From: Pseudomonas fluorescens
GTDB lineage: Bacteria; Pseudomonadota; Gammaproteobacteria; Pseudomonadales; Pseudomonadaceae
Length of the DNA stretch: 64,000 bases
Direction: 5' to 3'
Assembly: GCF_001648775.1 (NCBI RefSeq)
Contig: NZ_LVEJ01000010.1
Location: 248,001-312,000, forward strand
Part shown: piece by piece, positions 42,842-51,754 of the stretch
Layout of the letters: each line of letters starts with the position of its first letter
Numbering within the stretch: the first letter of the stretch is position 1
Program-made: the position numbers and the translations under genes
Notes under the pieces: model-generated
Database searches by the model: none
Told to the model about the DNA's origin: nothing
The model's input: the letters and a program-made list of their open reading frames with translations, nothing else

Positions 42842-44209
42842 ATGAGCAAACGTATTCGAGTCAACGCTTTTGATATGTCGTGTATCACTCACCAATCGCC
42901 TGGCCTGTGGGCGCACCCAGAGGATCAGTCCCGGCGCTACAAAGAACTCGATTACTGGATCGAGTTGGCCAAGCTATTAGAGCGCGGCAAGTTCGACAGC
43001 CTGTTTATCGCCGACGTGCTGGGGGTGTACGACACCTACCAAGGCTCGGCAGATGCCTCCATTCGCCGCGCCATGCAGATTCCAGTACATGATCCGATGA
43101 TGCAGGTGTCAGCCATGGCCGCCGCCACCAGCAAGCTGGGTTTTGGCATCACGGTGTCCTCCACCTATGAGCAGCCTTACGCGCTAGCTAGACGTTTCAG
43201 CACTCTGGATCACTTCACCAAGGGTCGTATCGCCTGGAATGTGGTGACCTCCTACCTGGAAGGCGCCGCCCGCAACCTTGGACTGGACCGGCAGATGCCC
43301 CACGATCAGCGCTATGAACGCGCCGAAGAGTTTATGCAGGTTTGCTACAAATTGTGGGAAGGCTCGTGGGAATCGGATGCGGTAGTCGATGACACCGCCT
43401 CGCGGATTTATGCCGACCCTGCCAAGGTGCATGAAATCGGGCACAAGGGCCGTTTCTTTTCGGTACCCGGGTTGCATTTGTCCGAGCCCTCGCCGCAGCG
43501 CACGCCCGTCATATGGCAGGCTGGCACGTCGGGCACTGGCCGCGCGTTTGCCGCCCGCCATGCTGAAGCGGTATTTACCGTGGCGCCCACGGCAAAAATC
43601 CTGCGCGGTTATGTCGACGACATCCGCCGGATCGCCCGCGAGCAGGGCCGCGACCCGCAGAGCGTGAAAATCTTTACCGAAATCACCACCATCGTCGCGC
43701 CGACCGATGCGCAGGCCCAGGCGCGCTACGAAGAGTTGTTGAAATGGGTGGATCTGGAAAGCGGGCTGGCCTTCTATGCCGGTATTACTGGTATAGACCT
43801 CTCGCAGTTGGACCCGCACCAGCCACTGCAATATGTCGACACGGACTCGGCGCGCTTTGCACTGGAGATTTTCTCCAAGGCTGACCCGAACCGTACCTGG
43901 ACGCCGGATGAAGTCGTGCGCTATGTCGGCATCGGCGCCATGGGGCCGGTGATTGTTGGGTCGCCGAGCACCGTGGCTGATGAGCTTGAGCAGTGGATGG
44001 ATGAAGCCGATATCGATGGGTTCAATCTGGCGTATGCGGTGACGCCGGGCACATTCGAGGAGTTTATCGATTTGGTGGTTCCGGAACTGCAACAACGCGG
44101 TCGTTACTGGAAGGATTACGACGACTCCACGACATTGCGCGAGCGACTGTATAAACCAGGAGAGTCGCTGGTTCGCGATGACCATCCTGCCGCGGCCTAC
44201 CGGCGCTGA
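42842..44209 (+). CDS. NtaA/DmoA-family FMN-dependent monooxygenase (luciferase-like)
   Basis: This 455-residue soluble protein of the bacterial-luciferase (LLM) superfamily belongs to the NtaA/SnaA/DszA branch by its start (KRIRVNAFDM), the insert LGFGITVSSTYEQPYALARRF, NVVTSYLEGAARNLGL and QAGTSGTGRAFAARHAEAVF. Such enzymes use reduced FMN from a separate reductase to oxidise nitrilotriacetate, alkyl or aryl sulfur compounds and similar. A sigma-54 promoter upstream fits the sulfur-starvation style of several Pseudomonas monooxygenases. No reductase gene is adjacent. The substrate is inferred only. Confidence 0.85.
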   Translation: MSKRIRVNAFDMSCITHQSPGLWAHPEDQSRRYKELDYWIELAKLLERGKFDSLFIADVLGVYDTYQGSADASIRRAMQIPVHDPMMQVSAMAAATSKLGFGITVSSTYEQPYALARRFSTLDHFTKGRIAWNVVTSYLEGAARNLGLDRQMPHDQRYERAEEFMQVCYKLWEGSWESDAVVDDTASRIYADPAKVHEIGHKGRFFSVPGLHLSEPSPQRTPVIWQAGTSGTGRAFAARHAEAVFTVAPTAKILRGYVDDIRRIAREQGRDPQSVKIFTEITTIVAPTDAQAQARYEELLKWVDLESGLAFYAGITGIDLSQLDPHQPLQYVDTDSARFALEIFSKADPNRTWTPDEVVRYVGIGAMGPVIVGSPSTVADELEQWMDEADIDGFNLAYAVTPGTFEEFIDLVVPELQQRGRYWKDYDDSTTLRERLYKPGESLVRDDHPAAAYRR

Positions 44210-44414
44210 CAGACCAGTCCCATCCTGCGCCTTCAGCGCGTAAGGTGGGTACTCTAGAAGTCTGCTTCTGACAGATTGCTTTCTGTAGTCGAGCAGGATC
44301 CTTAGGTGTCGCCAGCTAGGGCACTTCTTCGCGGCGGGGCTACAACGCTGAATAGCGCAACACGAAAGTGAACGCCGCCACTTGCCAACTAGCTCACCAG
44401 TTCCTATTTTCAAT

Positions 44415-45491
44415 CTAATGCAACCTGCTAATCACCACCTGAGCTGCATCCAGTGCGCCTTCCATGTAGCCATTGTGCTCCAGCGAAGCCTCAGTACCTG
44501 ATACCAGAAGCACATCCGACCAGATATCTTTGGTTGCAGTGTCGGTGCGCCCGGAGTGATGCGCCTCCGTTGCCAAACGATCCCCGTCTGCGGCAGTTAA
44601 TTCATCCCATGCCCAGTCTTTGATGTAGTGAGCCAGAGGAGTGGTAGCATCGGTGCCAAACAGCCGGCCCATTTGTTGATTACAGGCTTCAAGCAGCGCG
44701 CCTTGATCCATCGTTTTTCTGGCAGATGCAGGTAAGCCAATAAACCCGAACAACGCGGCGCTGCCTGCTGGGTCGCAGGCGTCATGAATTTCCACCATCG
44801 GGCCGATATGGCTTTGAGCCGTTCCTGATAGACCCGCGGCCCTCCAGAATGGCGCTGGGTACAGCGCGACATATTTGGCGTGCGGTGCCATCCAGGTCGG
44901 GGTCTCAGCCCACTGGGTCATCCGCGAGGCCGCAACTGGCGGATCGAATTCAATGCTCTGAGCCAACAGTCGCAACGGCATTGCACTGATGACATGGGTG
45001 AACTCAACGTTTTCCAAAGATGACGGTTCATCGGATGCCTTTAAAAAGGCACTGGAGTTCCGCAGCGTCACCTTGGTAATCCGGCAGTTCAGGAGAATGT
45101 GCTCAGCAGGCACTTTAGTGGCGAGCGCGTCTATTATTTGCTGCACGCCGCTGTGGATGCGCATAGACGTGTTTCCCGATTCCCAACCAACCATACGTCT
45201 TGGCGGCTGCTGGGGTGAGCGCTCCAATAGAGTAGCGCCCTCTGTATGTTGCGCGAAGGTGGCAATCTCAAGCTCTTCTACCAGCGCAGCCATGCGCGGC
45301 TGGAAGTCGGGCCACATCCATGCGGGACCCAAGTCATGCCTTGGCCCCGGGCCAGGCGTCGATAAAATTCGGCCACCGAGCCGGTCACGAGCCTCAAACA
45401 GTTGGTACTCCACGTTCATTTGCGACAACAGGTACGCCGTGTAAAGGCCGCTGAGACCGCCGCCTATGATTGCTACCTTGACCGTGTTCAT
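44415..45491 (-). CDS. Flavin amine oxidase-type FAD oxidoreductase
   Basis: This 358-residue protein starts at the ATG at 45491 behind CGAGGAACACC. The FAD-binding GGGLSGLYTAYLLSQ lies near residue 10, followed by FEARDRLGGRILS, typical of monoamine-oxidase family proteins. A C-terminal LLVSGTEASLEHNGYMEGALDAAQ matches the FAD-proximal motif. It is shorter than eukaryotic MAO and lacks a membrane tail. The substrate is unknown. The gene is separated from the upstream operon by a terminator at 45507-45540. Confidence 0.83.
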   Translation of the reverse strand: MNTVKVAIIGGGLSGLYTAYLLSQMNVEYQLFEARDRLGGRILSTPGPGPRHDLGPAWMWPDFQPRMAALVEELEIATFAQHTEGATLLERSPQQPPRRMVGWESGNTSMRIHSGVQQIIDALATKVPAEHILLNCRITKVTLRNSSAFLKASDEPSSLENVEFTHVISAMPLRLLAQSIEFDPPVAASRMTQWAETPTWMAPHAKYVALYPAPFWRAAGLSGTAQSHIGPMVEIHDACDPAGSAALFGFIGLPASARKTMDQGALLEACNQQMGRLFGTDATTPLAHYIKDWAWDELTAADGDRLATEAHHSGRTDTATKDIWSDVLLVSGTEASLEHNGYMEGALDAAQVVISRLH

Positions 45492-45506
45492 GGTGTTCCT
45501 CGAAAC

Positions 45507-45540
45507 GAAAACCCGCAGGCCAATTGCTTGATCCTGCGGG
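45507..45540 (-). terminator. Rho-independent terminator
   Basis: CCCGCAGG (45512-45519) and CCTGCGGG (45533-45540) form an 8-bp stem. Read on the minus strand it is followed by TTTTCGTTT, as expected for a terminator of the SDR/carboxymuconolactone-decarboxylase pair that ends at 45560. Confidence 0.7.
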
Positions 45541-45559
45541 CAGGCTTGTCAGCAGTTGA

Positions 45560-45904
45560 TCACTTGTCTTCGAGTGCTGCGTAGGCGTCCAGCACCCGTG
45601 CCGAATAGGTGACGGCCGCTCCAGCATTGAGGGCGATAGCAACGCCCAGCGCCTCGGCGATCTCTTCGCGCGTAGCACCGTGTTTTGCCGCCGCCTTGGT
45701 ATGCACCGCGATGCAGCCATCGCAGCGGGTAGTGACGGCGACCGCCAGGGCGATCAGTTCGTGAGTCTTGGCATCGAGATGACCGGTTTTTGCCCCGGCA
45801 CCGTCCAGCACTTGCAGGCCCCGAACCGTATCCGGCGAAAGCTTGGCAAGATCGCCAACGCGGCTCAGGAGTGTTTCCCGATAATCATTCCAATCCATCA
45901 TCAT
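45560..45904 (-). CDS. Carboxymuconolactone decarboxylase family (AhpD-like)
   Basis: Three consecutive ATGs begin at 45904; the first lies six bases after AAAGGAG, giving 114 residues. The fold is marked by DAKTHELIALAVAVTTRCDGCIAVHTKAA, which carries the CxxC-x3-H pair (CDGCIAVH) of AhpD-type thiol peroxidase partners. It starts 11 bases after the SDR stop, so it is in the same operon. Its partner reductant is unknown. The terminator at 45507-45540 ends the transcript. Confidence 0.88.
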   Translation of the reverse strand: MMMDWNDYRETLLSRVGDLAKLSPDTVRGLQVLDGAGAKTGHLDAKTHELIALAVAVTTRCDGCIAVHTKAAAKHGATREEIAEALGVAIALNAGAAVTYSARVLDAYAALEDK

Positions 45905-45915
45905 GGCTCGCTCCT

Positions 45916-46692
45916 TTAGATTCGGCCGGCAGTCACACCGCCATCGACTGGCAACAAGGTGCCGGTGATCCACGAAGCCTGTTCTGAGGCGAGAAACAAC
46001 ATCGCCTCGGCCACATCCGCTGGCTGGCCGTTACGCCCCAAAGGGTGGAAGGCATTAAAAGTCGGTAGCACGGCTGCAACCTGATCTTTGTCCATGAAGG
46101 TGTTGTAGACCGGTGTCTCCACCACGGCGGGGGCAACGGTGTTGATGCGGATGTTGCTCGCCGCCAACTCGATGGCCAGATTACGCGTCAGCGCGTGAAC
46201 GCCAGCGTTCGCCGCTGAGTAAGCAGCCGACGGCGTGGCACCGATGGCTTGAATGGCCCACAGCGAGCCAGTCTGTACGATGGCTCCGCCGCCGCGTTGT
46301 TGCATGGCCTTCGCCGCCGCCTGGGCCATGAAAAATTTGCCCTTGAGGATGATGTCGACGAAGCCGTCGTATTCCTGCTCGCCCACTTCCAGGAAGGGTT
46401 TAGGATTAAAAATTCCGGCATTGTTGATCAGGATATCGACGCCACCGAATTCGGCAGTTGCCAACGCGACGAGTGCCTGGGCAGTGGCAGGCTGGGAGAT
46501 ATCGGCAGCGAGCGTGCGCACATGGGTGCCGGGCGGGTCGATCTGCGCGGCGGCTTTTTCGAGTTTCGCAGCATCACGCCCGGTAATCACTACGCTGGCG
46601 CCTTCGGCAACCAACCGCGCTGCGACCTCTTTACCGATACCTGAACCGCCGCCGGTAACGATAGCTACTTTGGAAGAAAATCTTTTCATCAT
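45916..46692 (-). CDS. SDR oxidoreductase with YxxxN in place of YxxxK
   Basis: This 258-residue SDR protein begins MMKRFSSKVAIVTGGGSGIG. The NNAG motif is present. The catalytic segment reads SLWAIQAIGATPSAAYSAAN, so the usual Lys after Tyr is Asn. The base sequence (TACTCAGCGGCGAAC on the minus strand) supports this reading. AAAAGGAACACA precedes the start. It is divergent from the LysR gene at 46856, a common arrangement for controlled dehydrogenases. The substitution may weaken or alter catalysis. Confidence 0.85.
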   Translation of the reverse strand: MMKRFSSKVAIVTGGGSGIGKEVAARLVAEGASVVITGRDAAKLEKAAAQIDPPGTHVRTLAADISQPATAQALVALATAEFGGVDILINNAGIFNPKPFLEVGEQEYDGFVDIILKGKFFMAQAAAKAMQQRGGGAIVQTGSLWAIQAIGATPSAAYSAANAGVHALTRNLAIELAASNIRINTVAPAVVETPVYNTFMDKDQVAAVLPTFNAFHPLGRNGQPADVAEAMLFLASEQASWITGTLLPVDGGVTAGRI

Positions 46693-46837
46693 TGTGTTCC
46701 TTTTGCTAGAGATAGGGAGTCGCCGGAATCAACGGGTCGACTCGGTCACCGGGCCTGTTGGCTGTAATGCTTCGGCATGGCTGCTATTCTTCGCTCAGCT
46801 CGCAATGGCGACAAATCAGAAGATTTTTCCAATCATT

Positions 46838-46850
46838 AAAGAAATTCTTT
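46838..46850. promoter_or_regulatory. Short palindrome upstream of the LysR gene
   Basis: AAAGAA-A-TTCTTT is a perfect palindrome around A46844, six bases before the ATG at 46856, in the 163-base divergent region. AT-rich sites here could be operator or promoter DNA. A ribosome site for the LysR start is not obvious, so the start is less certain. Confidence 0.3.
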
Positions 46851-46855
46851 TCCAT

Positions 46856-47767
46856 ATGACTACGCCAACCTATCTCAATGCACTGCGAGCTTTTGAAGCC
46901 GCCGCTCGTCACCAGAGTTTTTCAGCCGCGGCGACGGAGTTGCATGTCACCTCGGCAGCGGTAGGGCAGCAGGTGCGCACCCTTGAAGCCTGGCTTGGCG
47001 TGACGTTGTTCCATCGCGCATCGAGCGGCTCTACGCGTCTGGTTCCGACCGATGTGGCGAGGGAGGCGCTGCCAGATATACGCGAGGGTTTTGATCGCTT
47101 GCGCGCAGGGTTGGAGCGTTTGAAAGAGGGATCGCTTAACACTGGCCTGACCGTAACCGTCAGTCCGGCGTTTGCGGCGAAGTGGCTGCTACCCCGTATC
47201 GAGCGTTTCCAGCTGGCTCATCCGCAAACCGATGTCCTGCTGGATACCAACCTGCGCCCGGTGGACTTCGTCGCCCAGGGTGTGGACATTGGCGTTCGCT
47301 ATGGCGCCGGACAGTGGCCCGGATTGACGGCCACCAAGTTGATGGATGAAGAAATGTACCCGGTGTGCGCACCGGGTTATTCGTTGCTCAAGAAAGGGCG
47401 GCTGCCGAAAGGGAAGCTTGCCGAAGCGACATTGATCCATGATCTGTCGATGGCAGTTGATCTTGCCTATCCCACTTGGCGTACCTGGCTCGACGCCGCA
47501 GGCTACGCGGATATCAATGCCGATCATGGCCTGCGCATCAATAACTCGGCGGCGGTCTTGCAAGCAGCGGTTGACGGGCAGGGATTGGCGCTGGGGCGCA
47601 GTGTGATGGTGCGCGAGGATTTGGCGGCGGGGCGGCTGATCCGCCCCTTCGGTGAAACCACTTGTCCGCTCGCATTTGCCTATTACGTGGTTCACCGTCC
47701 AGAAGTGGCGGAGTTGGCGAAGATCAAGGCGTTCCGCGACTGGTTGATCAGCGAAGCCGACGCTTGA
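46856..47767 (+). CDS. LysR-family regulator, GcvA-like
   Basis: The ATG at 46856 gives 303 residues; the frame continues upstream (ATG at 46805 and further) but the HTH begins just after this start. The N-terminus LNALRAFEAAARHQSFSAAATELHVTSAAVGQQVRTLE is the GcvA-type HTH. The effector domain follows, with VSPAFAAKWLLPRIERFQ. It is divergent from the SDR/carboxymuconolactone decarboxylase operon, which it probably controls. Confidence 0.88.
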   Translation: MTTPTYLNALRAFEAAARHQSFSAAATELHVTSAAVGQQVRTLEAWLGVTLFHRASSGSTRLVPTDVAREALPDIREGFDRLRAGLERLKEGSLNTGLTVTVSPAFAAKWLLPRIERFQLAHPQTDVLLDTNLRPVDFVAQGVDIGVRYGAGQWPGLTATKLMDEEMYPVCAPGYSLLKKGRLPKGKLAEATLIHDLSMAVDLAYPTWRTWLDAAGYADINADHGLRINNSAAVLQAAVDGQGLALGRSVMVREDLAAGRLIRPFGETTCPLAFAYYVVHRPEVAELAKIKAFRDWLISEADA

Positions 47768-47773
47768 GCAGGA

Positions 47774-48409
47774 TCAAGGCGCAGTGCATCGCTTGATCCA
47801 CAAACGTGTGCCGGCTTGCCCGGCTTGCGCTTGCAGGGGCATGCCTCTGGGCAGGCGAAGCCAAGTCATTCGCTCAAGCAGATCCTTGCCTTCAACGATG
47901 GATCCGGCCAGTACCAGAACTTCCATCCCGTAAGGGTTGGCTAAAGACAGCAATGCGCCAGCCTCCAATCGCTCAAGCTTGACTTGCTCGCTAGTGCTAC
48001 AGAACAGCAACTGTGCAGATGACGTGTCATCTTCGCGCTCAGACTGCACAACGCATTCCTGGGTATCTTGCGGATCGAACTGTTGCAGCCTCACAAATAT
48101 CACGCAGCCCTGGTCGGAGCGTGGGGCGTGCCGGCTACCTGGAGGGTTGCGAACGTAAGTACCGGCAGGGTAATCGCCTCTCTCGTCCTGGAACGTGCCT
48201 TCAAGAACGAAGAACTCTTCGCCACCGGGGTGGCTATGTACAGGGAACACGCTTCCGGCTGCGTACTTTACTAGCGAGGTTGCTCGGGCCTTTTCTCCTC
48301 CGACACGATAGAGCATGCGTCGCTCAACGCCGGAGGAGGGAGAGGGCACCCACGGCAGGAGTGCCCCATGCACCAGCGTGCGATGATCGAGATCAGTGTT
48401 CAATTGCAT
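47774..48409 (-). CDS. Cupin protein (ChrR-like)
   Basis: This 211-residue protein has two cupin-like halves. The first has HSHPGGEEFFVLEGTFQDERGDYPAGTYVRNPPGSRHAP, a full metal-binding cupin pattern as in the C-terminal domain of ChrR; the second (about 130-205) is degenerate. There is no anti-sigma N-terminal zinc domain, so regulation of a sigma factor is unlikely. It starts three bases after the upstream SDR stop and is thus the second gene of that operon. The substrate is unknown. Confidence 0.8.
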   Translation of the reverse strand: MQLNTDLDHRTLVHGALLPWVPSPSSGVERRMLYRVGGEKARATSLVKYAAGSVFPVHSHPGGEEFFVLEGTFQDERGDYPAGTYVRNPPGSRHAPRSDQGCVIFVRLQQFDPQDTQECVVQSEREDDTSSAQLLFCSTSEQVKLERLEAGALLSLANPYGMEVLVLAGSIVEGKDLLERMTWLRLPRGMPLQAQAGQAGTRLWIKRCTAP

Positions 48410-48412
48410 GGC

Positions 48413-49156
48413 TTATAACTCCGCGCGCCCGCCGTCGACCACCATTTCAGCCCCCAGCATGTAGCGAGAATGGTCGCTGGCGAGAAAACACACAACTTCT
48501 GCTATTTCGTCAGCTTGGGCCATTCTCCCGACAGGCGCCTGGCTTCCCGTTTTCGCAACGTACTCGGCAAAGTATTCCTCGGTTTGACCTGATTGGCGAT
48601 ACAGCGGTGTGATAACCGAACCTGGGCTGACAGCATTGACTCGAATCTGTTGATCCAGCAATTCTGCTGATAACGTGCGAGCGAATGACCGCACAGCGGC
48701 TTTGGACGCGGAGAGTAGCGATCTACCGGGCGCGCCAATCTGGTTTAGCCAGGAGGTGTTAAGGATGATGCTGCTGCCTTTGGGCATCACCGGCACCAGC
48801 GCCTGCACGGTGAAGTACACACCTTTGACGTTTACGCCCAGCAGATGGTCGATCATGGCGTCATCTGTTGCTGCCAAAGGCGTTCCATAAGCGACCCCTG
48901 CGTTGGCGAACAGAATATCCAGACCGCCGAACGCCTGTTCAACCTGTTGGCGAACCCGTTGCATATCGGCCTGAATGCTGACGTCGGCCTGGATAGCAAT
49001 AACCCCAGAGCCAAGACCGCTGGCGGCTTCCATCAAGCGATTCATATTCTGCCCGGTGATAGCGACCTTCGCGCCGTACGCGATCATCCGCTGAGCCGTA
49101 GCCAGGCCAATTCCTGAAGAACCGCCAGTGATCAGTGCTGCTTTTCCAGTCAACAT
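48413..49156 (-). CDS. SDR-fold protein lacking the catalytic Tyr
   Basis: The ATG at 49156 follows AGGG by about seven bases and gives 247 residues; an ATG at 49180 is possible. GGSSGIGLATA and FANAGVAYG are present. Where family members have YSASK the protein reads LSASK (NTSWLNQIGAPGRSLLSASK), so the catalytic Tyr is Leu. The rest of the fold (IRVNAVSPGSVITPLY) looks intact, so this is a pseudoenzyme or an enzyme with an altered mechanism. The cupin gene follows directly. Confidence 0.85.
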   Translation of the reverse strand: MLTGKAALITGGSSGIGLATAQRMIAYGAKVAITGQNMNRLMEAASGLGSGVIAIQADVSIQADMQRVRQQVEQAFGGLDILFANAGVAYGTPLAATDDAMIDHLLGVNVKGVYFTVQALVPVMPKGSSIILNTSWLNQIGAPGRSLLSASKAAVRSFARTLSAELLDQQIRVNAVSPGSVITPLYRQSGQTEEYFAEYVAKTGSQAPVGRMAQADEIAEVVCFLASDHSRYMLGAEMVVDGGRAEL

Positions 49157-49884
49157 ATCGAAACCCTGTGCAGAAAACATTTCAAGACAGGGTGTCTTGT
49201 GCGGTCTCGACTGGCGAGGCAGATTTTCGTGTGGTCATCTAAAGAAAAAATTGCGGGACGGCGGGGTAGTCTCGACCCATCGCATGAGACAGAAATCGAC
49301 CCATAGCTGCCCTTCGCGGATGGCTGCTTATGGCCGATTTCCTGCTTGTCGCGAAGTCCTGAAAATCGACCCTTGGCTGGCAGCAAAGGTCGTCCGATAG
49401 CGGGCTATGAACGCGGAAATGTCGCAGTATGATCTCCCCCGTTTTTGTTTCTGCAAATCATCGAGATTTCAGGCGTTTTTGAACAACGCCTTTGTCGTTT
49501 CGTACACGCGCACGATCACGAGGAAGCCTTTAACCAATACTCGTAAGCTATGAAAGGCGGCTAAGCGCCTGCCGTGGACTCAGATCTACCGTTGCTCCTC
49601 ATGCTTAACAACGACGACTTGTGTATAGAAAGTCCTCGGTCAGAGTGAACGGTTTGGCATGAAATGTCGGTTTTTCGGCTTATACGGTTAAATCCTCAGG
49701 ACTAGGATGTATTGCCTACAGCGTGCGGAACTCTGATGCGTTGTCCTTTGTTCGCTCTTTCACAACCGGACTTGACGGAATTTGAAAGCGCTCTAGAGGC
49801 CAACCCTGTCGTTTTAACTGTCCATTAGGACTCGCATGGCCTGCGTTCTATTTCCCCAAGCTCAACATACAATCAGGAGCAACT
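49157..49884. other. Non-coding region with degenerate palindromic element (copy C)
   Basis: These 728 bases between the SDR and the NTF2-like gene show no believable gene. They include CGACCCATAGCTGCC (49297-49311) and TGGCCGATTTCCTGC (49331-49345), half-motifs shared with copies A and B. An AGGCGTT/AACGCCT hairpin lies at about 49471-49491. The DNA from about 49440 is more AT-rich than its surroundings. It may be the scar of an old insertion. Confidence 0.5.
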
Positions 49885-50289
49885 ATGAATCTTGAAGTAA
49901 AAAACAAATCTATCGTACTTAAAGCTTTCGATGCTTTATTTAATCAACGTGACTACGATGCAGCCGAGGAGTATTGGTCTGCGGACTATATTCAGCACAG
50001 TGCGCTTATCCCTCCAGGACGGCAGGGTTTATTTGACTTGATCAAAAGTCTGCCCAATACACTGATGTATGAACCCAGCGTCATAATGGCAGAGGATGAC
50101 AAAGTGATGGTTCATGGCCGTTTCTCTGGAAACGGTAGTCCGACTGCGCTCATCGCAGTAGACATTGTGCGTCTCGAAAATGGCATTCTGGTCGAACACT
50201 GGGACGTGCTCCAGGACGAGGCGACCACAGTCAGTTCTGCCAGCGGCCTACCGATGTTCGGCGCACGTTTCCCGGATTCAATTGAGTAA
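49885..50289 (+). CDS. SnoaL/NTF2-like protein
   Basis: This 134-residue protein starts behind CAGGAGCAAC. It fits the NTF2/SnoaL-like fold: an N-terminal helix with VLKAFDALFNQRDYDAAEEYWSADYIQHS, then HGRFSGN, DIVRLENGILVEHWDVLQDE. Family members are cyclases, isomerases or binding proteins. Its coding DNA is less GC-rich than nearby core genes, consistent with acquisition. No neighbour suggests a specific reaction. Confidence 0.82.
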   Translation: MNLEVKNKSIVLKAFDALFNQRDYDAAEEYWSADYIQHSALIPPGRQGLFDLIKSLPNTLMYEPSVIMAEDDKVMVHGRFSGNGSPTALIAVDIVRLENGILVEHWDVLQDEATTVSSASGLPMFGARFPDSIE

Positions 50290-50427
50290 AAGGGCGGGCT
50301 GCGACGATCCAATTATGGCCTCTGAGATTAAATGGCGCTTCGGGGCGGGCATGTGTCCGCCCCGGCTGCGCCAACGAGGTTTCATACTCGATAGTTCAAT
50401 ATCGAGGGATTTCACAAGCATGAGTCG

Positions 50428-51531
50428 TCACACGATCCGTTTCAGGGGAGTTTGAGTCCCGCTCTTTGCCGCATCCAGCAACTGATGCAGGCGCAATGCA
50501 TCGTTGAACGTCGCCGCCGCATGGGTGCCTTCGGCAACATCCTGCGCATACACGTGATAGAGCTCTGCCAGTTCAAGCACGGCTGACGGCAATGACGAGG
50601 CCGGCAGGCGCTGATAATTCTCAGGCACGGGCAACACTTCCAGCGTCAGGTTATCGCCATGCGCGCCCTCGACGACATAGTCGTCGCCGACATCGCCAAA
50701 CGCCGAACGGTTGGTGATTTTCAGATCCCCCTGGTCGCCGGTGATGTCGATCTGCACACCCGAGCCGTTGCGTTTGCCGCCTTCGATGTGGATCGAAATG
50801 ACGGCGCCGTCTTCGAGCATGCCGCTGAGCACGAGCTGGTCGGGGGCGGTGCTGTCCAGCACTTCGCCGGTTTCCTTGATGGTCACTTTCGGGAACTGGT
50901 TGACCATCAGCCCCGAGACGCTCACTGGCCAGCCGGTGGCGGTTAAGAGCATGTCGAGGAAGTGTCCGGCGTAGATGGCAATGACGCTGGAGAAGTTTTC
51001 CTCGGGGGCGGTCCAGCGCAGGGCGTTGGGGCGCAAGGCCTGGAAGTAATTCATGCTGACGTGCATCCGCACGGACCGCACCTTGCCGACGTAGCCTTGT
51101 TGCAGCAGGTCTTGCAGGTAGCGGTTGTGCGGCGCGTGGCGGCGTTGCAGGCCGACGATGTGACGCACGCCGGCGTCTTTGGCCAGGTGCAGCAATTGTT
51201 CGGAGTCTGCGGTGGTGGTGGTCAACGGCCATTCGCAGTAGACGTCTTTGCCGGCAGCGATGGCGGCACGCACGGTTTTTTCGTGTTGCGGGGCGGTGTT
51301 GAGCACCACGACCAGATCGACTTCAGGGTTATTGACTAACGCGTCGACAGAGTCGGCGACCTGGCTGATGGCGTACTCGCTGGCCGCGGCTTCGGCGCGT
51401 TCACGGCGTTCGCTGTACACCGCTTGCAGGTGATATTGCGGCAGCAGATTAAGCACGCGCAGGTGGCCGTGGCGAGCCCAGTTGCCAACGCCGATGATGC
51501 CGACGCGAATAGGGGAGTGTGCAGTTGTCAT
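50428..51531 (-). CDS. Gfo/Idh/MocA-family oxidoreductase
   Basis: The ATG at 51531 behind GAGGACATT gives 367 residues; the frame runs on to 52479 but that part lies antisense to the MFS gene. The Rossmann motif VGIIGVGNWARHGHLRVL is followed by the EWP form (CEWPLTTTTADSEQLL) of the usual EKP, common in fungal-like and bacterial sugar dehydrogenases of this family. Substrates are sugars or cyclitols. It is divergent from the MFS gene, and repeated TCCGCAGTG motifs lie between. Confidence 0.85.
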   Translation of the reverse strand: MTTAHSPIRVGIIGVGNWARHGHLRVLNLLPQYHLQAVYSERRERAEAAASEYAISQVADSVDALVNNPEVDLVVVLNTAPQHEKTVRAAIAAGKDVYCEWPLTTTTADSEQLLHLAKDAGVRHIVGLQRRHAPHNRYLQDLLQQGYVGKVRSVRMHVSMNYFQALRPNALRWTAPEENFSSVIAIYAGHFLDMLLTATGWPVSVSGLMVNQFPKVTIKETGEVLDSTAPDQLVLSGMLEDGAVISIHIEGGKRNGSGVQIDITGDQGDLKITNRSAFGDVGDDYVVEGAHGDNLTLEVLPVPENYQRLPASSLPSAVLELAELYHVYAQDVAEGTHAAATFNDALRLHQLLDAAKSGTQTPLKRIV

Positions 51532-51612
51532 GGGAATGTCCTCGTAGGGTTTGGCTGACGAGGTGAAGTCTAGGGAGCGCAGCCCTGCGGAAAAACCGGC
51601 CAAAGGGCCGAA

Positions 51613-51712
51613 CACTGCGGACAGGAAAGGCGCTAATGGCGGCACGCCTGTTCGATTGCGGAACGATTGATCCGCAGTGATCGGAGCTGCGCACTGTTTT
51701 TCCGCAGTGATC
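51613..51712. promoter_or_regulatory. Repeated operator motif between oxidoreductase and MFS genes
   Basis: TCCGCAGTGATC occurs at 51671-51682 and again at 51701-51712, 30 bases apart (about three helical turns). The inverted partial copy CACTGCGGA lies at 51613-51621. The divergent genes start at 51531 and 51755. The pattern fits a dimeric regulator, perhaps the LysR protein encoded at 52977-53867. Confidence 0.5.
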
Positions 51713-51754
51713 AGATACCTAGCATGGCGCCACTCATTACTGTGGAGCTTTGCC

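Noticed and set aside
49440..49560. A minus-strand fragment reading VHGRRLAAFHSLRVLVKGF and onward
   Set aside because: It is short, starts after a stop without a start codon and matches no family I know; listed as part of non-coding region instead.
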